Source: Pseudomonas oryzagri | GTDB lineage: Bacteria > Pseudomonadota > Gammaproteobacteria > Pseudomonadales > Pseudomonadaceae | Assembly (NCBI RefSeq): GCF_020831405.1 | Contig: NZ_JAJHPU010000046.1 | Span: forward strand, 1-64,000 | Length of the DNA stretch: 64,000 nt | Direction of reading: 5' to 3' | Shown: positions 62,540 to 64,000 of the stretch, in pieces | Layout of the letters: each line of letters begins with the position of its first letter | Position numbering within the stretch: position 1 is the first letter of the stretch | The notes under the pieces: generated by a model | What the model was told of the DNA's origin: nothing | The model's input: only the letters and a program-made list of their open reading frames with translations | Database searches by the model: none | Translations under genes and position numbers: made by a program

Positions 62540-62623
62540 CTAGTCGGCGCTGGCGCCGCACATCGCTCCGGCGTAGTCGGCCCAGGCGGCGAACAGGCAG
62601 TCGAGGAAATCGTGCATGGTCAT
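62540..62623 (-). CDS. Candidate 27-residue small protein
   Basis: ATG 62623 to TAG, with GGGAGG 8 bases upstream. The sequence begins MTMHDFLDCLFAAWADYAGA and ends in CGASAD. About 24 of 26 codons after the first end in G or C, as in the real genes nearby. It is acidic, with two Cys and one Trp; I recognise no family. It is convergent with the response regulator and divergent from azurin. Confidence 0.55.
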   Translation of the reverse strand: MTMHDFLDCLFAAWADYAGAMCGASAD

Positions 62624-62789
62624 GGTCGTGCCCTCCCGTGGGTACTCCGGCGCCATTGTCCCGCCGCGAACGGCCGGGCGCCGCTAGAATCCTTCTATGG
62701 GCAGCATAGTCGACCGCCGGCGGGAACTTGGTCGCGCAGGCGGCGGTCTGCTGGGGACATCAGTCGCCATCGCCGAGGAAGCCCTTTCC

Positions 62790-63239
62790 GTGAGTCGTCA
62801 TATCCTGGTCGCCGGCCTGTTGGTCCTGTTCGGTCCGCCGTTGTGGGCGGAAGAATGCAGCGTCGATATCGAGGCCAACGACCGGATCGCCTTCAATGTG
62901 CATGCCATTGAAGTCAGCCGCAGTTGCCAGGAATTCACTGTCAACCTGCAGCATACCGGTACGCTGGAAAAGACCCTGATGGGGCACAACTGGGTGCTGG
63001 CGCGCGCCCGCGACCAGCAGGCGGTGGCCACCGCCGGCCTGGTCGGCGGTCTGGCGCACAGCTTCACGCGGCCGGGCGATGCGCGGGTGCTGGCCGCCAC
63101 AGCGGTGATCGGCGGCGGCGAGTCGACCTCGGTGACCTTCCCGGTCAGCCTGCTCGAGGCTGGCCAGCAGTACCTGTTCTTCTGCTCCTTCCCCGGCCAC
63201 ACCCCCCTGATGAGAGGGACGCTGCGCCTGGTCGACTGA
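62790..63239 (+). CDS. azu: Azurin (type 1 blue copper protein)
   Basis: 149 residues from GTG 62790, preceded by GAGGAA and giving a signal peptide (SRHILVAGLLVLFGPPLWA) cleaved before EECSVDIEAND. Copper ligands are visible: His in MGHNWVL and Cys/His/Met in FFCSFPGHTPLMRG, with the disulfide cysteines of the family (ECSVD; SRSCQEF). It shuttles electrons in the periplasm. An ATG at 62697 is rejected because it would bury the signal peptide. Confidence 0.95.
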   Translation: MSRHILVAGLLVLFGPPLWAEECSVDIEANDRIAFNVHAIEVSRSCQEFTVNLQHTGTLEKTLMGHNWVLARARDQQAVATAGLVGGLAHSFTRPGDARVLAATAVIGGGESTSVTFPVSLLEAGQQYLFFCSFPGHTPLMRGTLRLVD

Positions 63240-63254
63240 GCCGCGCGTACCGAC

Positions 63255-64000
63255 TCAGACCTGCGGGAGGGCGCGGCTGCGCTGTTCCTTGTGGGCGATC
63301 CAGTGTTCGACCAGCGCGCGCAGCTGGGACAGCTCGACCGGCTTGGCGACGTGACCGTCCATGCCGACCTGCTGGGCGCGCTCCTTGTGCTCCTCGAGGA
63401 TGTGCGCGGTCATCGCCACCACCGGCGTGCGCGGCTGCTGGCTGGCGGCCTCCCAGGCCCGCAGCTGCTCGGTGGCGTGGAAGCCGTCGAGCACCGGCAT
63501 CTCGCAGTCCATCAGCACCAGGTCGTAGTGCTTTTCCTGCATCGCGCGCAGCGCGTCGCGGCCGTTGCTGACCAGGTCGGGCACCAGGTCGAGCTTGCCG
63601 AGCATGCCCTGGATCACCTTGGTCGAGATGCTGTTGTCCTCGGCCACCAGCACGCGGAAGCCGGCCGGCACGTCCAGCGCCGGCGGCAGGCGCTGGCTGC
63701 CCGGGGTGGGCGGACGGCGGCTGCGACCGAGTTCCTCGGCGAGGGTGGCCTTGAGGGTGTAGCCGGCCACCGGCTTGGCGAGAATCCGGCTGATACCGGC
63801 GTTGCGCGCCACCAGCTTGCTGGGCGCCTGGCTCTGGCCGCCGAGCATGACCAGCAGCAGGTCGTGGTTGATGAAGGGATCGGCCTTGATCCGCGCGGCC
63901 AGCTGCAGGCCGTTCATGGTCGGCATGTCGTAGTCGAGCAGTACCGCGTCGAAGTATTCGTGCAGGTTGGCCTTGGTGCGCAGCAGGGCCAGCGCCTCGG
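63255..64000 (-). CDS. Hybrid sensor kinase, C-terminal part with two receiver domains (partial)
   Basis: The frame stays open to the window edge; the 5' part is missing. The visible 247 residues hold the end of one receiver (VLLDYDMPTMNGLQLAARIK, KP as ILAKPV) and a complete second one (VLVAEDNSISTKVIQGMLG, LMDCEMPVLDG, GHVAKPVELSQ). Tandem C-terminal receivers occur in RetS and related hybrid kinases; a definite name is not possible. It is convergent with azurin, 15 bp apart. Confidence 0.88.
   Translation of the reverse strand, partial: EALALLRTKANLHEYFDAVLLDYDMPTMNGLQLAARIKADPFINHDLLLVMLGGQSQAPSKLVARNAGISRILAKPVAGYTLKATLAEELGRSRRPPTPGSQRLPPALDVPAGFRVLVAEDNSISTKVIQGMLGKLDLVPDLVSNGRDALRAMQEKHYDLVLMDCEMPVLDGFHATEQLRAWEAASQQPRTPVVAMTAHILEEHKERAQQVGMDGHVAKPVELSQLRALVEHWIAHKEQRSRALPQV

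Noticed and set aside
62680-62700. Sigma70 promoter for azurin at TAGAAT (62685-62690)
   Set aside because: No -35 lies at a suitable distance; the nearest TTGTCC is 23 bp away, and no ANR box is visible.
62697-62789. ATG at 62697 as the azurin start
   Set aside because: It would put a charged 31-residue segment in front of a clear signal peptide. GTG 62790 has GAGGAA upstream.

Overview
The window is a GC-rich chromosomal segment of a gammaproteobacterium in the Pseudomonadaceae (Pseudomonas or a close relative such as Azotobacter). The evidence is the strongly GC-biased third codon positions, the protein sequences, and a gene order that, as I remember it, follows P. aeruginosa. Nothing looks like a prophage, plasmid or insertion sequence. 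I found no tRNA, rRNA or CRISPR array.

Region 1 (1-14000) is translation machinery on the + strand: the 3' end of tuf and its terminator, then the S10 genes (rpsJ-rpsQ), the spc genes (rplN-rpmJ, including secY and the 38-residue rpmJ) and the alpha genes (rpsM, rpsK, rpsD, rpoA, rplQ), ending at a terminator. Two internal junctions, rpsN/rpsH and rpmJ/rpsM, carry a hairpin whose descending arm runs into a sigma70-like promoter with a 17-bp spacer.

Region 2 (14003-25000) holds uvrA (-), a YajR-like MFS transporter, ssb, two overlapping extended-SDR genes (the first without the catalytic Tyr/Lys), ompW/oprG under an apparent ANR (FNR-type) promoter, a small hypothetical gene, a thioredoxin-TPR protein, thpR and a methyltransferase.

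Region 3 (25000-40900) is cofactor metabolism: nrdR, ribD, an FMN riboswitch followed by a 12-residue ORF coupled to ribE, ribBA, ribH, nusB, thiL, pgpA, a retropepsin-like protease, an AMP/thymidine phosphorylase-like gene fused translationally to a PRPP-synthetase paralogue, ribA, a small membrane protein, btuF, btuB under a cobalamin riboswitch, and dxs. ispA and xseB follow on the same strand.

Region 4 (42400-53700) is varied: a TSUP permease, a GGDEF-EAL protein, ppa, mtfA, the ydbL-ynbE-ydbH envelope operon back to back with mpl, ubiX, a YceK-like lipoprotein, a small membrane protein and an MBL-fold hydrolase.

Region 5 (53700-64000) is a carboxylate module (acyl-CoA dehydrogenase, ActP symporter, DUF485 partner, acyl-CoA synthetase) divergent from a PAS histidine kinase and FixJ-type regulator across a very AT-rich gap. 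It is followed by a candidate 27-residue small protein, azurin, and the C-terminal part of a hybrid kinase cut by the window end.

The best candidates for new biology are the phosphorylase/PRPP-synthetase pair (32110-34598), the riboswitch-associated leader peptide (26980-27047), the four ANR-box-like repeats upstream of ompW (21872-22124), the duplicated terminator-promoter junctions in the ribosomal operons, and the 27-residue ORF at 62540-62623.
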